64,000 nucleotides of DNA from Duganella aquatilis (lineage in GTDB: Bacteria; Pseudomonadota; Gammaproteobacteria; Burkholderiales; Burkholderiaceae_D), in NCBI RefSeq assembly GCF_009674565.1, contig NZ_WKJL01000016.1:62001-126000 (forward strand), read 5' to 3'. The notes under the pieces are model-generated. The model was not told the DNA's origin, made no database searches, and saw only the letters and a program-made list of their open reading frames with translations. Positions 25,864 through 34,433 of the stretch are shown here, one piece after another (positions within the stretch are counted from its first letter, which is position 1; every line of letters starts with the position of its first letter). Both the position numbers and the translations under genes were made by a program.

Positions 25864-26919
25864 TTATACCAGACATTGTTCTAAACCGCTAATAAAGATG
25901 TCTTTGGGCAGATTTTTACCTATAAATACCATTTTGCTGCCGCGAACGTCGTTTTCTCCCCATTTCGCGCCCAGGTCGCTGCCCATAATCTGGTGCACGC
26001 CCTGGAATACTACCTTGCGGTCGGCGTCCTGCATGAACAATACGCCTTTGTAGCGCAGCATGCGAGGACCGTAGACATTCACCAGGCCGCCGAGGAATTC
26101 GTCCAGCTTGGCGGTGTCGAACGGACGGTTGCTCTTGAACACGAAGGCGGCGATGTCGTCGGTGTGGTGGCTGTGGTGGTGATCGTGATGATCGTGATCG
26201 TGGCCATGGTGGTCGTGGCCGCAGTGCTCGTCGTGGACGTGGCCGTCTTCATGGGTCTGCTCGGTCAGCAGGAAGTCCGGGTCCAGTTCCAGCTTGTCGT
26301 TGAGGTTGAAGCCTTTCAGGTCCATCACCTCGGCGATCGGCGCGCGACCGAAGTCGGACTTGCTGATCGGCGCGCGCGGGTTGATGCGGGCCAGGCGGGC
26401 GGTCAGTGCGGCCAGCTGTTCCTCGGTCACCAGGTCGGTCTTGGACAGCAGGATCTTGTCGGCGAAACCGACCTGGCGCTGGGCTTCCTCGTGCTGGTCC
26501 AGCTGGTCCATGGCGTGGCGGGCGTCCACCACAGTGACCACGGCGTCAAGCATGTAGTTAGCGCCCACTTCCTCGTCAACGAAGAAGGTCTGCGCCACCG
26601 GGCCGGGATTGGCCAGGCCGGTGGTCTCGATCACCACGCGGTCGAACTGGATCTCGCCGGCTTCGCGCTTCTGCGCCAGGCTGCTGAGGGCGACGATCAG
26701 GTCGCCGCGCACGGTGCAGCAGATGCAGCCGTTGTTCATTTCCACGATCTGCTCGCCGGTGTCCTGCACCAGGATTTCGTTGTCGATGTTTTCCTGGCCG
26801 AATTCATTCTCGATGACGGCAATGCGCATGCCGTGCTCTTCCTGCAGGATGCGGTTGAGCAGCGTGGTTTTGCCGGCGCCGAGGAAGCCGGTCAGGATGG
26901 TGGTGGGAATCATGGACAT
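25864..26919 (-). CDS. CobW/COG0523-family metal GTPase
   Basis: G3E-family GTPase that acts as a metal chaperone or insertase, probably for zinc. Start MSMIPTTILTGFLGAGKTT is chosen at 26919; ATG 26913 is also possible. Seen in 351 residues: Walker A GFLGAGKT, the metal site CICCT (CxCC), SKTD in the position of the guanine-specificity motif, a His-rich stretch near residues 228-257 (more than 15 His), and the C-terminal CobW_C domain. The His-rich stretch fits zinc or nickel storage. Its neighbour dksA lacks a zinc finger, a pairing also known from Zur-controlled loci, though I see no clear Zur box. Confidence 0.9.
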   Translation of the reverse strand: MSMIPTTILTGFLGAGKTTLLNRILQEEHGMRIAVIENEFGQENIDNEILVQDTGEQIVEMNNGCICCTVRGDLIVALSSLAQKREAGEIQFDRVVIETTGLANPGPVAQTFFVDEEVGANYMLDAVVTVVDARHAMDQLDQHEEAQRQVGFADKILLSKTDLVTEEQLAALTARLARINPRAPISKSDFGRAPIAEVMDLKGFNLNDKLELDPDFLLTEQTHEDGHVHDEHCGHDHHGHDHDHHDHHHSHHTDDIAAFVFKSNRPFDTAKLDEFLGGLVNVYGPRMLRYKGVLFMQDADRKVVFQGVHQIMGSDLGAKWGENDVRGSKMVFIGKNLPKDIFISGLEQCLV

Positions 26920-26959
26920 GGGTAGGTATCGTTTCAAAATGCGTTAATGCAATCGGCTG

Positions 26960-26989
26960 ATTATGCCGGAATTTTTCTGGCGCTTGCAA
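26960..26989 (-). promoter_or_regulatory. Candidate promoter of the COG0523 GTPase gene
   Basis: On the minus strand, TTGCAA (26989-26984) and CATAAT (26965-26960) are separated by 18 bases. The -10 matches 5 of 6 and the -35 matches 4 of 6 of the sigma-70 consensus. A near-palindrome TGCATTAACGCA lies just downstream (26953-26942), possibly an operator. Confidence 0.45.
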
Positions 26990-27035
26990 TTCGTCCAATT
27001 GAGCAATATCAGCACCGCGGTGCGCCAGCCCACCT

Positions 27036-27971
27036 TTACTTCACTTTGGCGCGCGGATGGGCTTTATCGTAGACCTCGGCCAGGTGCTGGAAATCCAGCG
27101 CCGTGTAGACCTGGGTCGAGCTGATGCTGCTGTGGCCCAGCATTTCCTGCACCGCGCGCAGGTCGCCCGACGATTGCAGCACGTGCGAGGCGAAGGAGTG
27201 GCGCAGCATGTGCGGATGCACGTGCACCGGCGCGCCATGGGCCACGCCGTGGGCTTGCAGGCGCTGCTGGATCACGCGCGGCGTGACGCGGCTGCCGCGC
27301 GTGCTGAGGAACAGGGCGTCGCCGCCGTCGGCCGGCGCCGGCCGCACCGCCAGCCAGGCGTGCAGCGCATCCATGGCGGCCGCGCCGACCGGCACCACGC
27401 GCCGCTTGTTGCCCTTGCCGGTGACGGTCACCTCGCGGTTGCCGATTTCCACCCAGCCGAGGCTGCTTTTGCCGGGCGTGACGTCCAGCCCGGCCAGTTC
27501 GGACACCCGCAGGCCGCTGGAATACAGCAGTTCGAACATGGCGCGGTTGCACAGCTCGGCCGGCTCGGGCGCGGCGCCGGCCACGGGCCGGGACGGCGCC
27601 ACCAGCTGCACGGCGTCGTCCACCGACAGCGCGCGCGGCAGGGTCTTGGCCTGTTTCGGCGCACGCACGCCCTGCACCGGGTTGGCCGCCAGCGTTACGT
27701 GCTCTCCGAGCCAGTTGAAAAAGCCGCGCCAGCTGGACAGCTTGCGGGCGATGGAGCGGGGATCGAGTTGCTGCGCGTGCAGCCTGGCGGTCAGGCGGCG
27801 CACCGCGTGGTGGTCCAGCGCGGTCCAGTCCTGCTCGCCGGACAGCGCGGCCAGTTCCTGCAGGTCGCGGGCGTAGGCGGCGGTGGTGTGCGGCGACAGC
27901 TGGCGCACGCCGCGCAGGTGGGCGAGATAGGCGTCGATCCAGGCCAGCTTGCTGTCCGGCGCGGCGCCCAT
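27036..27971 (-). CDS. xerC: Tyrosine recombinase XerC
   Basis: Site-specific recombinase that resolves chromosome dimers at dif with XerD. Start ATG 27971 (MGAAPDSKLAW) is taken because the frame upstream of it overlaps the DUF484 gene. The 311 residues contain an N-terminal core-binding SAM-like domain and the catalytic set: Arg in SSGLRVSEL, Lys in GKGNKRR, HxxR in HMLRHSF, His in LGHSSIS and the nucleophile Tyr in STQVYT. It follows DUF484 by 11 bases, the usual dapF-DUF484-xerC arrangement except that dapF here sits farther right. Confidence 0.94.
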   Translation of the reverse strand: MGAAPDSKLAWIDAYLAHLRGVRQLSPHTTAAYARDLQELAALSGEQDWTALDHHAVRRLTARLHAQQLDPRSIARKLSSWRGFFNWLGEHVTLAANPVQGVRAPKQAKTLPRALSVDDAVQLVAPSRPVAGAAPEPAELCNRAMFELLYSSGLRVSELAGLDVTPGKSSLGWVEIGNREVTVTGKGNKRRVVPVGAAAMDALHAWLAVRPAPADGGDALFLSTRGSRVTPRVIQQRLQAHGVAHGAPVHVHPHMLRHSFASHVLQSSGDLRAVQEMLGHSSISSTQVYTALDFQHLAEVYDKAHPRAKVK

Positions 27972-27982
27972 GATCTCAGGCT

Positions 27983-28651
27983 TCAGGCCAGCAGCCAGGC
28001 CAGCGCGGTGCTGGAGGTTTCGCCGATGTGGATCAGGAAGTCGGTGGCCATCAGCGAGGTGAAGCGGTTGGCGTCCTGCGACCCCATGATCAGCAGGCCG
28101 AAGGCTTGCTTGTCGCCCGGCTTGCGCAGCGGGATGATGACGGTGGACACCACGGCGCTCGGATCGTCCAGCCAGCGCACCGCCTCGAAGTCCTTGTTGG
28201 CGCCGCAGTACGGGGCCAGCAGGCTGTTGGCGAAGATGCGCGCGTCTTCCGACACGCCCTTGACGAACCATTCGTCGGCGTAGTCCGGGGCGGCGCCCCA
28301 GATGCGCAGCGTGACCTGCGGCACCTCGAAACTGTTTTTCAGGCCGCTGGCGACCGCGTGCGGCATCGAGCCGACGTCTTCCGATTGCAGCAGCACCTGG
28401 GTCCAGCGGTGGAACTTGTTGGCGATGGCTTCGTTTTCCGACGCCAGGCGCATCAGGTTGCTCATGCGCAGTTCCAGCGTTTTGTATTTGTCGCGCAACA
28501 CTTCCATCTGGCGTTCCTGCAGCGAGACGGCGCGGCCGGTCAGCGGACTGGCCAGTTTGATTTCACCCAGCAAATCAGCGTGTTCTTCGAAGAATTGCGG
28601 GTGGTCGGTCAGGTACTGCGCGACGAGGGTGGAATCCAGTGGAGCGGTCAT
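27983..28651 (-). CDS. DUF484 family protein
   Basis: A 222-residue cytoplasmic protein, conserved next to xerC in proteobacteria. Start MTAPLDSTLVAQYLTDHPQFFEEH is the typical family opening; the frame continues upstream but into the porin terminator. The N-terminal helix pair with HPQFFEEHADLL and a coiled coil (SLQERQMEVLRDKYKTLE) lead into a GAF-like domain ending FGLLIMGSQDANRF. Its molecular role is not established. Confidence 0.88.
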   Translation of the reverse strand: MTAPLDSTLVAQYLTDHPQFFEEHADLLGEIKLASPLTGRAVSLQERQMEVLRDKYKTLELRMSNLMRLASENEAIANKFHRWTQVLLQSEDVGSMPHAVASGLKNSFEVPQVTLRIWGAAPDYADEWFVKGVSEDARIFANSLLAPYCGANKDFEAVRWLDDPSAVVSTVIIPLRKPGDKQAFGLLIMGSQDANRFTSLMATDFLIHIGETSSTALAWLLA

Positions 28652-28692
28652 TGAGGTACTTTGTATGCGAGGTTGGTGTGCAATTCTAAACG

Positions 28693-28723
28693 AAAAAAAA
28701 CGGACATGGTGACCCATGCCCGT
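28693..28723 (-). terminator. Intrinsic terminator after the porin gene
   Basis: On the minus strand the arms ACGGGCATGG and CCATGTCCGT pair over 10 bp with one G-T, then a run of eight T follows. It lies about 45 bases beyond the porin stop and about 40 bases before the DUF484 start codon. Confidence 0.88.
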
Positions 28724-28766
28724 CATTCCCCAACTCATGCTGGCAGTTTCTGCCGACTGCTCAACC

Positions 28767-29819
28767 TTAGAAGTTGTGGTGGATACCGACGCTGTAGAAA
28801 TTAAAGGTGGTGGTCGCGGTTGCTTTGCGGCGGGTGCCGTCCACGTACACATAGGTGCGCGGCGAGAAGTTGTAGTCGTAGCCCAGCGAGAATTGCTTGG
28901 TCTTGGCGATGGTGGCGACGTTGAGCGCGTTGTCCGGCGTCTTGCGGCCGATGCCGGCGCGCACCATGCCGGGGCCGATGTTGTAGTTGGCGCCGATCAT
29001 CCAGGCCTTGGTGATCGGATTGATCGGCACGCTGAAGTCCTGGTCCTGGCGCTGGTAGGTGGCCATCAGCTTGAGGTCGTTGATCGGCTTGAACGAGGCG
29101 CCGAGCGACCACAGCTTGGTGGCCACGGCGTTGCGCTCGTAGGCGGCGTAGGCGGCAAACGGGCCCTGGGTGGCGGTGGCGCTGACCGAGTACGGGTACT
29201 TGGCCGCCATGCTGTTGGCCGGGAACTGCGGCGCGGCGGCGGTGCCGCGGCCGATGATGATCGGGTTGTTGTTGGCCTCGCGGCTGGCGACGGTGAGGTT
29301 CAGCTGGAAGATGTTGGCGACCACCGGCGAGTTGTAGAACACGGCGTTGGAGAAGCGGTTCAGCGAATTGCCGGCCACGCTCATCGGATCGCTGGTGTAG
29401 CCGGCCACTTGCAGGTCGGTCTGGTAGCCGGCCACGGCCGGCATGCCGGACCAGGGTTCGAAGGCGGTGCTGGTTTCCTGGAAGGCGCTCAGGCCGCGGC
29501 CCAGGCGCAGCGTGCCGAAGTCGCCCTGCAGGCCGACCCGGCTCTGGCCCTGGAACAGCGGGCGCACGGTGTTTTCGATGACGCCGGTGTCCGGCTCGTA
29601 GCGGATTTCCAGCTGGAACAGGGCCTTCAGCCCGCTGCCGAGGTCTTCTACGCCGCGGAAGCCCAGCTTGTTGTTGTCGCGCTTGCCGACAGCGGTGATG
29701 TCGGTGTCGGTGCGGCGCGACACCCCGGCGTCCAGGGTGCCGTAAATGCTGACCGACGATTGCGCGTATGCGCCGGAGAAAACGCCCGTGAATGCCAGAG
29801 CCACCAAAGTTTTCTTCAT
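28767..29819 (-). CDS. Gram-negative porin (OmpC/PorB-like, betaproteobacterial type)
   Basis: General diffusion porin, a 16-stranded trimeric outer-membrane channel. I start at ATG 29819 (MKKTLVALAFTGVFSGAYAQ), with RBS AAAGGAAT; an upstream start would only add a hydrophilic extension before the signal peptide. The 350-residue protein opens with SSVSIYGTLDAGV, contains KLGFRGVEDLGSGLKALFQLE and LGRGLSAFQET, and ends YSVGIHHNF with the terminal Phe required for BAM. It is monocistronic, closed by the terminator at 28693. Confidence 0.95.
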   Translation of the reverse strand: MKKTLVALAFTGVFSGAYAQSSVSIYGTLDAGVSRRTDTDITAVGKRDNNKLGFRGVEDLGSGLKALFQLEIRYEPDTGVIENTVRPLFQGQSRVGLQGDFGTLRLGRGLSAFQETSTAFEPWSGMPAVAGYQTDLQVAGYTSDPMSVAGNSLNRFSNAVFYNSPVVANIFQLNLTVASREANNNPIIIGRGTAAAPQFPANSMAAKYPYSVSATATQGPFAAYAAYERNAVATKLWSLGASFKPINDLKLMATYQRQDQDFSVPINPITKAWMIGANYNIGPGMVRAGIGRKTPDNALNVATIAKTKQFSLGYDYNFSPRTYVYVDGTRRKATATTTFNFYSVGIHHNF

Positions 29820-30208
29820 TTTTATTCCTTTTATAAGTGTATTTCTCATCCCCACCGCTACCTGACCGGTTGCTGGAACATTAATAGGTCGCTGCCGCGA
29901 TGGCGCTGGAATGGTCGAGTGGAACGGCTTGTTTTGGTCGAAAGCCGCGGAACCAGGGCTTATTGTTGTATTTTCGAAACGTTAATCTGCCAACTTATCG
30001 GGCCCGGAGGGGGCCTTGTTTGCTTTCATTCGGGCATCAGAACAGCTCTAGCGTACAGGCGGGGGAGGGGGGCATCGCTTGTGGCAGATCAATCCGCGCG
30101 CGCATATTGTTTAGCGTGTGGCGCAGATGGCACGCTACACTAGGATACAAATGGCGCCGCGGACCGCACAGTGGCGCCCCCCGCTTCGATGACTTGCATG
30201 CAGAGACA
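29820..30208. other. Intergenic region between divergent porin and Sel1-repeat genes
   Basis: 389 bases with no credible gene. The porin side holds its RBS and an AT-rich stretch suited to a promoter. Near 30101-30146 there is an inverted pair AGCGTG (30113-30118) and CACGCT (30131-30136), next to TACACT (30136-30141), a possible -10 for the rightward gene. A frame open from 29900 across this region shows no coding character until ATG 30209. Confidence 0.5.
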
Positions 30209-31654
30209 ATGGCCAATCGAGAAGAGTTAGGGATCATCAGGGGCGCCCGCGCCGGAGACGCGGACTGCCAACTGGCGCTGGGCAAGCTGTACCTGTTCGG
30301 TGGCGCCAGCCTGCCGCGTAATGTGCCAACCGCGCTGCACTGGCTGGAGCGCGCCGCCCGACAGGAGCGCGATGAAGCGTGGCGCCTGATCGGCAGCCAT
30401 ATTCCCGTTGAAATCGCCCGCCACTGCGCGCCGGATGTGCTGCGCTGGTATCAGCGCGCCTGCGACGCCGGCATCGCGGCGGCCGGGCAGGTGCTGGCCC
30501 AGCTGGCGCAGCCGCCCGCGCCGGCGCCCTTGTGCCAGCACAGCGCGCCATCCGCCGCGCCGCCGCCGCGCCCGTCCATGTTGGCGCGTCAACCGGCACT
30601 ACCCTTGCATGGCGACCATGCGCTGAGCGCGCAACAACAGGCCCAGCTGGACCAGCTGTGGCAGCAAAACCACGCGGCGTTTCTACAACAGGCGCGTCCC
30701 TTGCTGCGGCCGCTGCTGGCCGCCGCGCCGGCCGACGCCGAAGTGGCGCGCATGGCCGACTGGCAGCCGGCGCCGCAGCTGCTGACCTTGCTGGCGCGCT
30801 GCGCCGAACTGCTGCCGCCCACCGGCAGCGACGCCGCATTGCAGCAGTGCCGCGAACTGGCTGCCTACGGCGGTGAACGCAACGCCCAGCTGGCGCTGGG
30901 ACTGTGGTTCGCGCGCATGGATGGCGAAGGCAAGCGCCAGAGCCAGGGCATCGCCGCCGTCAACTTCAAGCGCGCCATCCGCTGGCTGACGCTGGCCGGC
31001 GAGCAGGGCCTGGCGGACGCGTGGTTCGCGCTGTCGCGCATCTACCTGAAACCGGAATTTTCGCAGCGCTGCGTGGCCGAGGCGCAAGGCTATCTGGAGC
31101 GGGCGGCGGAGATGGGACATTGCGGCGCGCAGCTGGAGTGCGGCATCTACGCCTGGCGCAACCGCCGCGCCGACGAACACAGCGACGTGCGCGCCGCCTA
31201 CTGGCTGCAGAAGGCCGCGGCGCAGGGCTGCCCGCAGGCGGAAGCCGCGCTGGAGCGGGTGGCGTGCGTGGCCAAGGAAGCGGACTGGATCACCAGCATC
31301 GTCACCTGCCTGACGCGGGAATTATTGGAAAGCCAGCCCTTGCTGGCGGCGCGGCTGGAGCTGGCCGCGCTGTTCGGCCTGAGCCGGGCGGAAGCGTTAT
31401 TGCTGGATGTGAAGACGGCCGACCACGGCCATTGCCTGGTGGTGGATATCCGCGCCAGCTACGGCCGCAGCAAGCGCCGGCTGGTGCTGCTGCGCACGGC
31501 GCGCGAGCGGCAGGCGCTGGACCGCATCGTGCGCCTGTTTGAGTCCATCGACAGCGGGCCGGATGGCTGGGAAGGCAACTACCGCCAGCGCCTGTACCGG
31601 CTCAAGACCTGGTTGCCGGCCGGCGTGGCGGACGAGTTGCTGGCCGCTGCCTGA
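30209..31654 (+). CDS. Sel1-repeat (TPR-like) protein
   Basis: A 481-residue protein with no signal peptide, built of Sel1-like helical repeats: CQLALGKLYLFGGASLPRNVPTALHWLERAA near residues 20-50, then AQLALGLWFARMDGEGK, ADAWFALSRIYLKPEF, and GAQLECGIYAWRNRRA...AYWLQKAAAQGCPQAEAALE (to about 350). A Pro/Ala/Gln-rich linker separates the first repeat from the others. The C-terminal 120 residues lack repeats. Start ATG 30209 (MANREELGIIRGA) fits the first repeat. Sel1 proteins scaffold signalling or envelope complexes; this partner is unknown. Confidence 0.85.
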   Translation: MANREELGIIRGARAGDADCQLALGKLYLFGGASLPRNVPTALHWLERAARQERDEAWRLIGSHIPVEIARHCAPDVLRWYQRACDAGIAAAGQVLAQLAQPPAPAPLCQHSAPSAAPPPRPSMLARQPALPLHGDHALSAQQQAQLDQLWQQNHAAFLQQARPLLRPLLAAAPADAEVARMADWQPAPQLLTLLARCAELLPPTGSDAALQQCRELAAYGGERNAQLALGLWFARMDGEGKRQSQGIAAVNFKRAIRWLTLAGEQGLADAWFALSRIYLKPEFSQRCVAEAQGYLERAAEMGHCGAQLECGIYAWRNRRADEHSDVRAAYWLQKAAAQGCPQAEAALERVACVAKEADWITSIVTCLTRELLESQPLLAARLELAALFGLSRAEALLLDVKTADHGHCLVVDIRASYGRSKRRLVLLRTARERQALDRIVRLFESIDSGPDGWEGNYRQRLYRLKTWLPAGVADELLAAA

Positions 31655-31662
31655 ATCACGGC

Positions 31663-32526
31663 TCAGATTTCGATTTCGCCTTCGAACACCGTCACGGCGG
31701 GGCCGGTCAGCCATACCGGCTGGCCTTCGCCGTCCCAGCTGATCGACAGCTGGCCGCCGCGCGCGTCGATGCGCACCGGGCTGTCCAGCAGGCCGCGGCG
31801 GATGCCGGCCACGGCCGCCGCGCAGGCGCCGGTGCCGCAGGCCAGCGTTTCGCCGACGCCGCGCTCGAACACCCGCAGCTTGACGTGCTGGCGGTCGATA
31901 ATCTGCATGAAGCCGGCGTTGACGCGGTTCGGGAAGCGCACGTGGTGCTCGATCAGCGGGCCGGTCAGTTCCACCGGCGCGGCGTCGACATCATCGACCA
32001 CCTGCACCGCGTGCGGATTGCCCATCGATACCGCCGAAATCAGCACGCTTTCGCGCGCGCCGCCCAGTTCCAGCACCAGCGGCCACAGCGTGTCGCGGCC
32101 TTGCGGCTCGCCCTGCAGGCCTTCGGCGTCGAACGGCACGCGGCCCGGTTCCAGGATAGGCGCGCCCATGTCGACCGTGATGCTGCCGTCCGCCTCCAGG
32201 CGCGGCGCGATGACGCCGGCCTTGGTCTGCACGGTGATGCTGCGCTGGTCGGTCAGGCCCTTCTCCGAGACGAACTTGACGAAGGCGCGCGAGCCGTTGC
32301 CGCACTGCTCCACTTCGCCGCCGTCGGCGTTGAAGATGCGGTAGCGGAAATCGCAGCCGGCCTCGGTCGGCTTTTCCACCAGCAGGATCTGGTCGGCGCC
32401 GACGCCGAAGCGGCGGTCGCCCAGCAGCTTCCACTGCGCTGGCGTGAAGTCGATGTGCTGGTTGACGCCGTCGATGACGACGAAATCGTTGCCGGCGCCG
32501 TGCATTTTGGTGAATTTGAGTTTCAT
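31663..32526 (-). CDS. dapF: Diaminopimelate epimerase
   Basis: Converts LL- to meso-diaminopimelate for lysine and murein synthesis. In 287 residues both catalytic Cys are seen: first in [10 protein letters not shown], second in [10 protein letters not shown]. Other conserved parts are [13 protein letters not shown] at the start and VSMGNPHAV. It lies at the end of a leftward trio with two lipid A acyltransferase-family genes, with 7 bases between. It is tail-to-tail with the Sel1 gene. Confidence 0.97.
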   Translation of the reverse strand: MKLKFTKMHGAGNDFVVIDGVNQHIDFTPAQWKLLGDRRFGVGADQILLVEKPTEAGCDFRYRIFNADGGEVEQCGNGSRAFVKFVSEKGLTDQRSITVQTKAGVIAPRLEADGSITVDMGAPILEPGRVPFDAEGLQGEPQGRDTLWPLVLELGGARESVLISAVSMGNPHAVQVVDDVDAAPVELTGPLIEHHVRFPNRVNAGFMQIIDRQHVKLRVFERGVGETLACGTGACAAAVAGIRRGLLDSPVRIDARGGQLSISWDGEGQPVWLTGPAVTVFEGEIEI

Positions 32527-32533
32527 GGGCGGT

Positions 32534-33412
32534 TTATTTTTTGCTGTACAGCGAAGGCTCGCCGTTCGGGCGGGTCTTGAAACGTTTGTGGGTCCAGAAG
32601 TATTCGGCCGGGGCTTCGCGCACGCGCTCCTCGATGAACTGGTTCATGCGGCGGGTGGCGGCCACCATGTCGTCGCCAGGGTAATTGTCCCACACTGGGT
32701 AGAATTTCACACGCCATCCCTGGTAATTCGGCAGGAAGGTGGCGATCACCGGCATCACCTGCGCGCCGGTGGTGGCGGCGATGCGGGCGGTGGCGGTCAG
32801 CGTGGCGGCCTCGACGCCGAAGAAGGGCACGAATTCGGCATCCTTCTCGCCGAAATCCATGTCCGGCAGCATGAAGTAGGGCAGCTTGTCGCGCAGCGCA
32901 CGCAGGATGGGCTTGATGCCGTCCTGACGGGTGAACAGCTTGACCGGCTTGAAGCGGGCGCGGCCGGCGCGCAGCACCTGGTCGAAGGCGGCGTTCTTCT
33001 GCGTCACGTACATCGACGAGGCGCTGGCTTCCATGGCGATCGAGGCGCCGGCCACGTCCAGGCAGACAAAGTGCGGGCACAGCAGGATGGTCGGCTTGTC
33101 GGTCATCTCGGCAACAGGAATGACGCCGTTCGGTTCGATCTGGATCAGGCGTTTCAGGCGCGCTTCAGGCGCCCACCACAGCACCGCGCGTTCCCACACG
33201 CTGCGCGAATAGGCCTGGAAATGGCGGTGGGCGATGTCCACCCGTTCCGCCTCGGTCAGCTCCGGCAGGCACAGGCGCAGATTGGTCAGCGCGATGTGAC
33301 GGCGCGAGCGCAGCGTCGCAAACAATAAAGTGCCGATGGCGTCGCCAAAGCGGCCCAGCAGCGGCAGTGGCAGCCAGTGCAGCAGCCACATCAATCCCAA
33401 CGTCAGTTTCAT
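32534..33412 (-). CDS. LpxL/HtrB-family lysophospholipid acyltransferase
   Basis: Membrane-bound acyltransferase of 292 residues that probably adds a secondary acyl chain to lipid A or acts on a similar lipid. N-terminal hydrophobic anchor [16 protein letters not shown], then the catalytic motif HX4D in CPHFVCLD and the conserved late segment [16 protein letters not shown]. It overlaps the next-upstream paralogue by four bases (ATGA, 33409-33412). Which of the two adds which chain cannot be read from sequence. Confidence 0.88.
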   Translation of the reverse strand: MKLTLGLMWLLHWLPLPLLGRFGDAIGTLLFATLRSRRHIALTNLRLCLPELTEAERVDIAHRHFQAYSRSVWERAVLWWAPEARLKRLIQIEPNGVIPVAEMTDKPTILLCPHFVCLDVAGASIAMEASASSMYVTQKNAAFDQVLRAGRARFKPVKLFTRQDGIKPILRALRDKLPYFMLPDMDFGEKDAEFVPFFGVEAATLTATARIAATTGAQVMPVIATFLPNYQGWRVKFYPVWDNYPGDDMVAATRRMNQFIEERVREAPAEYFWTHKRFKTRPNGEPSLYSKK

Positions 33413-34260
33413 GCGTGTTCTCCCGCCACCGGTGCGGCTATGCCGTGCGGCACCTTGTAGCGGTTATAGCTCCAGTAATATTGCGACGGATTGCGGGCGA
33501 TCAGGCGCTCCATGGCGCTGTTGATCGCTTGCGCCTGGGCGGCGTTGTCGCCGTCCAGCGTGCCGTCAAAGGGCACGAAGCGTACCACATAGCCGCGTCC
33601 TGCCGGCAGCCGCTCGGCGTAGGTGATGATGACGGTGGCGTCGCCCAGCTGGGCCAGCTTGGCCGGCAGGGTCATCGAGTAGGCGTCGCGGCCGAAGAAC
33701 TTGGCCCACACGCCTTCGCCTTCCTGCGGCACCTGGTCGGGCAGCACGCCGACCGGCTGGCCCTTCTTGAGGAACTTGGCCAGCATGCGCACGCCGGACA
33801 TGTTTGCCGGCGCCAGCAGCAGGTTCTTGCGCGCGCGGGCGCCTTCGATCAGCGGCTTCAGCGCGGCTTTTTTCGGCGGCCGGTACATCACCATCAGTTC
33901 GGTGCGCAGGGCGATTTCCTGCGCGACGATTTCAAAGCAGCCCAGGTGTGGCGTCATGAACACAATGCCGCGGCCGGCGTCCAGTTCGGTCTGCACCAGT
34001 TCCCAGTTCTCCAGCGTGGCGTGGCGCGACACGCGGGCCGGATCGGCGCACCAGATGAAGGGCAGCTCGAACATGCTTTTGCCGGCTTCGGCCACGGCGG
34101 CCGACAGGTGCTGGCTATAGCCGGCCTGCGCCATGTTGTCGCGCAGGCGGCGGCGGTAGGACGGCGAGGCCCAGTACACCAGCCAGCCCAGCGCGGCGCC
34201 GGCCGCGTGCAGGAAGGACAGCGGGAAAATCGAGAGAAAACGGAAGATGGGAACCAGCAT
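33409..34260 (-). CDS. LpxL/LpxM-family lysophospholipid acyltransferase (second copy)
   Basis: Paralogue of 283 residues. It has an N-terminal membrane anchor (FRFLSIFPLSFLHAAGAALGW), catalytic HX4E in TPHLGCFE, and the typical VMYRPPKK and PDQVPQEGEGVW segments. The end reads QYYWSYNRYKVP, the family's C-terminal signature. It is the first gene of the leftward acyltransferase-acyltransferase-dapF unit and diverges from metK. The two copies are only moderately similar, so they are likely to have different substrates or chain lengths. Confidence 0.88.
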   Translation of the reverse strand: MLVPIFRFLSIFPLSFLHAAGAALGWLVYWASPSYRRRLRDNMAQAGYSQHLSAAVAEAGKSMFELPFIWCADPARVSRHATLENWELVQTELDAGRGIVFMTPHLGCFEIVAQEIALRTELMVMYRPPKKAALKPLIEGARARKNLLLAPANMSGVRMLAKFLKKGQPVGVLPDQVPQEGEGVWAKFFGRDAYSMTLPAKLAQLGDATVIITYAERLPAGRGYVVRFVPFDGTLDGDNAAQAQAINSAMERLIARNPSQYYWSYNRYKVPHGIAAPVAGEHA

Positions 34261-34288
34261 GAGAAAATTCTGCCTGTGTTAGAAGCAA

Positions 34289-34304
34289 GCTTTTTTAAAA
34301 AAGC
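34289..34304. promoter_or_regulatory. Perfect 16-base palindrome in the metK/acyltransferase divergent region
   Basis: GCTTTTTTAAAAAAGC lies 28 bases before the acyltransferase start and about 130 before metK. It is followed by TAAAAT (34306-34311). Toward metK, TATAAA (34361-34366) is a candidate -10. The palindrome could be a regulator site, or a chance AT-rich stretch. Confidence 0.35.
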
Positions 34305-34433
34305 GTAAAATACCACGTTAAGTAGTAACCGCTGAGTTAATGACAACTTGCGATGCGGGATATAAATATCGCTAAAGCGTCGCAAGCCGTGCTGGTATGC
34401 GACCGTTTTCTCAAACCATATCAGGAGCTTGCG

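Noticed and set aside
26160-26260. GTGGTGATCGTG-type repetitive DNA near the COG0523 gene
   Set aside because: It simply encodes the His-rich stretch of the GTPase on the minus strand.
27036-27971. Tyrosine recombinase as a marker of an integrated element
   Set aside because: Length, motifs and linkage to DUF484 identify it as housekeeping XerC; no att-like repeats are seen.
29900-30208. N-terminal extension of the Sel1-repeat gene from 29900
   Set aside because: The extra 103 residues are Arg/Trp/Cys-rich without helical repeats and cover the divergent promoter area; ATG 30209 fits the first repeat.
34261-34433. Possible SAM riboswitch upstream of metK
   Set aside because: No match to SAM-I, SAM-II or SAM-IV cores could be drawn; only simple inverted repeats are present.
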